Source: an uncultured Oscillospiraceae bacterium (GTDB taxonomy: Bacteria > Bacillota > Clostridia > Oscillospirales > Oscillospiraceae). Taken from it: 7,876 bases of DNA. The stretch is taken from assembly GCA_910585735.1 (NCBI GenBank), contig CAJUEU010000056.1:1-7876 (forward strand). The letters run 5' to 3'. The notes below the pieces were generated by a model. It did no database searches. It saw only the letters and a list, made by a program, of their open reading frames with translations, and was not told the DNA's origin. Numbering within the stretch: position 1 is the first letter of the stretch; each line of letters starts with the position of its first letter. The position numbers and the translations under genes were made by a program. Positions 6,255-7,876 of this stretch are shown piece after piece.

Positions 6255-6635
6255 TCACCGCTTGCCCGCTGAAAAGTTATAGGCCTCCCGGATCCAGCCC
6301 ATGAGCTCCCCGTCGATGTCCTCGGTGGAGGAGATAAGCACATGGTGGGTCCAGCGGCCCGGGTAGGGCTCAGTGGCGATATCGATGCGGGGAGAATCCA
6401 CCCGCCGGCCCAGGCCGAAGGTGATTGTGATGTAGGTCTTGGGCCGGTCCTTGGCCTTCCGGGCGGGAAGGAAGGATACGAAGGCGAAATTGCGCCGGTT
6501 GGAAAAGGTGACCTGGGTCTTCTGCACCCGGATATTGACCTCTCCCAACCGCTCCACCTGGGCCTCGAAGGCCTCGTAAAGGGGCAGAGCCTCCAAATGG
6601 TCCTCAAAGAAAAACAACACATCGCCGCTGGGCAT
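6255..6635 (-). CDS. DUF5655-like small protein of unknown function
   Basis: This is a soluble protein of 126 residues with no signal peptide or membrane segment. It resembles the DUF5655 group in its order of motifs: a helical start (LPLYEAFEAQVERLG), strands with NRRNFAFVSFLPAR, a central variable strand region, then a HHVLIS strand and the closing helix ELMGWIREAYN. The biochemical role of that family is not known to me. The ATG at 6635 is chosen because AAGGAGG (6650-6644) lies 8 nt upstream; longer in-frame starts to 6746 run through the promoter and into the divergent gene's start. It is a single gene convergent with copA and divergent from the GH25 gene, with its own promoter. The family call is from memory of the pattern, not a search. 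Confidence 0.7.
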   Translation of the reverse strand: MPSGDVLFFFEDHLEALPLYEAFEAQVERLGEVNIRVQKTQVTFSNRRNFAFVSFLPARKAKDRPKTYITITFGLGRRVDSPRIDIATEPYPGRWTHHVLISSTEDIDGELMGWIREAYNFSAGKR

Positions 6636-6660
6636 AGAAGTCCCCTCCTTTTCAAGACCC

Positions 6661-6689
6661 ATCATACCTGATTTTCTGTCTTTTGGCAA
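6661..6689 (-). promoter_or_regulatory. Promoter of the DUF5655-like gene
   Basis: On the minus strand TTGCCA (6689-6684) and TATGAT (6666-6661) are 17 bp apart. Transcription should start near 6654, just before the AAGGAGG ribosome site, giving a very short leader. Confidence 0.7.
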
Positions 6690-6695
6690 GGAAAG

Positions 6696-6724
6696 TTTAC
6701 TTTTGACCAGCTCTGTGCTAAACT
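6696..6724 (+). promoter_or_regulatory. Weak candidate promoter of the GH25 gene
   Basis: TTTACT (6696-6701) and TAAACT (6719-6724) are 17 bp apart, with an extended TGC before the -10. Each box matches consensus at four of six positions. The predicted start (about 6731) would leave almost no leader before the GGAGGG site, so this is tentative. Confidence 0.35.
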
Positions 6725-6744
6725 GTGAGCAGGGAGGGAAGCGC

Positions 6745-7509
6745 ATGAAATGGCTGGCTCGTATTGCAAAGGGACTGGCTCTGCTGTTTGGGGCAGGGGT
6801 GGTGTTTTGCGCATTCCTGCGCTGGCAGGGGCTACTGCTTTTTCCCCAGGAGGCCGTTCCCGGAGCTTGGGAAGTCTTTGGGGTGGATGTCTCCTCCTAT
6901 CAGGGGGAGGTGAACTGGTCCACCCTGACAGAGCAGGGGGTTCGGTTCGCTTTCTGCAAGGCCACCGAGGGAAGTGGCCATGTGGATCCCACCTTTCAAC
7001 AGAACTGGCAGAATGCCCAGGAGGCCGGGGTGCTGATAGGGGCCTATCATTTTTTTAGCTACGATTCTCCGGGGGAGACCCAGGCGGAAAACTTTATTGC
7101 CCAGGTGCCCGTGACGGCGGGGACCCTGCCCCCGGTGGTGGATGTGGAGTTCTACGGGGAACATGACCAGAACCCGCCCTCGAAAGAAGAAACTTGGGCG
7201 ATCCTTGGCCCGCTGCTGGAGCGGCTGGAGGAGCACTATGGGGTGAAGCCGATCCTCTACGCCACCTACCGCTCCTACAAGCTATATCTGGTGGGGGAGA
7301 CCGGGGACTACCCCCTTTGGATCACCCGCCCCATCGTTGGGCCCATGGACAAGCCCTGGACCTTTTGGCAGTACTCCCACTCCGCCCGGCTGGAGGGTTA
7401 TGTGGGCAAGGAGGAGCGCATTGATCTGAACGTGTTCCGGGGGAGTTTTGAGGAGCTGAAGGGGATGACTATACCAAGAGAACATTTGTCAAGGGGGATT
7501 TCATCATAA
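6745..7509 (+). CDS. Membrane-anchored GH25 family muramidase (lysozyme)
   Basis: This enzyme is expected to cleave the MurNAc-GlcNAc beta-1,4 bond of peptidoglycan outside the cell. The 254 residues start with a basic segment and one hydrophobic helix (about 9-33) with no clear cleavage site, suggesting a membrane anchor. The GH25 barrel follows: FGVDVSSYQG with Asp48, CKATEG with Glu75, IGAYHFF, the catalytic Asp133-Val-Glu135, PILYATYRSY, WTFWQYS and a final RIDLNVF with Asp227. The ATG at 6745 follows GGAGGG (6733-6738); an in-frame TTG at 6703 is not needed. The gene stands alone. The last ~14 residues (after ELKG) are encoded in sequence that includes half of a long inverted repeat, and the stop codon lies in its loop, so the native C-terminus may have been replaced at a junction. 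There is no cell-wall-binding repeat. Confidence 0.92.
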   Translation: MKWLARIAKGLALLFGAGVVFCAFLRWQGLLLFPQEAVPGAWEVFGVDVSSYQGEVNWSTLTEQGVRFAFCKATEGSGHVDPTFQQNWQNAQEAGVLIGAYHFFSYDSPGETQAENFIAQVPVTAGTLPPVVDVEFYGEHDQNPPSKEETWAILGPLLERLEEHYGVKPILYATYRSYKLYLVGETGDYPLWITRPIVGPMDKPWTFWQYSHSARLEGYVGKEERIDLNVFRGSFEELKGMTIPREHLSRGISS

Positions 7510-7526
7510 AGATGAAATCCCCCTTG
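7490..7526. repeat. Perfect 16-bp inverted repeat spanning the GH25 stop codon
   Basis: Arms 7490-7505 (CAAGGGGGATTTCATC) and 7511-7526 are exact reverse complements around a 5-base loop ATAAA; one further T-A pair extends the stem to 17 bp. The GH25 TAA (7507-7509) is in the loop. No T-run follows on either strand, so it is not a standard intrinsic terminator, though it could still end or protect the two converging transcripts. It sits at the change to AT-rich DNA. Confidence 0.85.
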
Positions 7527-7546
7527 AATAAAATGGAAGCGGTATA

Positions 7547-7876
7547 TTAGACGACATTCTCACCTAGGATTATTTTGGGCATTGTAGTTAAACAACGATT
7601 CCAACGCTTATAAAATTTCTCGATACCAAGCTTAGATACTCTTGCATGGACCTCTTCGTTTTCCAATACCCAATATAGCACATATGTTACTTTACCAATA
7701 TTTCTTGTAAGGCGAATAGGTAATTCGCCCTCTTTAACTGCACTAAAATCTTTTTGTCGGTGAGTACGCTTTATGTAATGCACATCAATAACACCATCTT
7801 GTTCCAAATAAAATTCAGACACTTCTTTCATCAGTTCTTCAATTTCATCTATCTTAGTTAATTTCGCTTCATATAT
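7547..7876 (-). CDS. Unrecognised protein, partial (5' end beyond the window)
   Basis: The reading frame ending in TAA at 7547 has no stop up to the last base, so at least 109 residues are encoded and the true start may lie outside. An ATG at 7831 (94-residue version) has no good ribosome site before it and is preceded by sensible coding sequence in the same frame (KLTKIDEIEELMKEV). I do not recognise the family. It is a charged, soluble-looking protein: acidic helical beginning, then alternating strands (GVIDVHYIKR, KVTYVLYWVLENEEVHARV) and a basic KFYKRWNR near the end. No membrane segment or known catalytic motif is apparent. Codons are AT-rich, unlike every other gene here (20 of 60 bases are G/C in 7561-7620), which suggests recent transfer. 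It converges with the GH25 gene. Confidence 0.55.
   Translation of the reverse strand: MYEAKLTKIDEIEELMKEVSEFYLEQDGVIDVHYIKRTHRQKDFSAVKEGELPIRLTRNIGKVTYVLYWVLENEEVHARVSKLGIEKFYKRWNRCLTTMPKIILGENVV

Noticed and set aside
6227..6655. Second minus-strand frame (142 aa) overlapping the DUF5655-like gene
   Set aside because: It is Pro/Ser/Arg-rich and of low complexity, typical of a shadow frame; the other frame shows a coherent fold pattern and ribosome site.
6636..6746. Longer N-terminus of the DUF5655-like protein
   Set aside because: It would cover the gene's own promoter and ribosome site and overlap the start of the divergent GH25 gene.

Overview
The window is about 60% G+C over most of its length and is organised like a Gram-positive genome. 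It has strong AGGAGG-type ribosome binding sites, sigma-A-type promoters (TTGACA/TATAAT), a T-box leader RNA, a CsoR-type copper repressor and a lipobox solute-binding protein. This fits a high-G+C member of the Clostridia, for example the Flavonifractor/Oscillospiraceae group. That placement is inferred from general features, not from a database match.

Left part (1-3197, minus strand): a three-gene ABC importer operon (lipoprotein, permease, ATPase; the predicted tryptophan transporter trpXYZ). It is transcribed from a clear promoter at 3168-3197 through a leader of roughly 290-360 nt. The leader is a T-box riboswitch whose parts can be read directly: AGUA/GAA specifier loop with a UGG (Trp) specifier codon, AG bulge and GGUGGAA distal loop, the conserved UGGUAUC bulge in an antiterminator, and a competing 14-bp terminator ending in U5. 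The transporter should therefore be made when uncharged tRNA-Trp accumulates.

Middle part (3271-6222, plus strand): a divergent copper-efflux operon. A promoter carries a likely CsoR operator over its start site, followed by csoR (Cys-His-Cys copper site intact) and then copA, a P1B-1 Cu(I) ATPase. CopA ends in a second metal-binding domain that looks like a complete CopZ chaperone. This domain is preceded in frame by a near-perfect AGGAGG and ATG, and by a linker whose DNA holds two perfect inverted repeats. The gene may therefore make both a fused CopA-CopZ and a free 66-aa CopZ. A strong hairpin ends the operon.

Right part (6255-7876): a minus-strand DUF5655-like protein; a divergent plus-strand membrane-anchored GH25 muramidase; a perfect 16-bp inverted repeat that contains the muramidase stop codon; and then an abruptly AT-rich stretch with an unrecognised gene. 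That gene is cut off by the window edge, since its reading frame stays open to base 7876. The composition change at about 7470-7550 suggests a junction with foreign DNA.

No tRNA, rRNA, CRISPR array or complete mobile element was seen.
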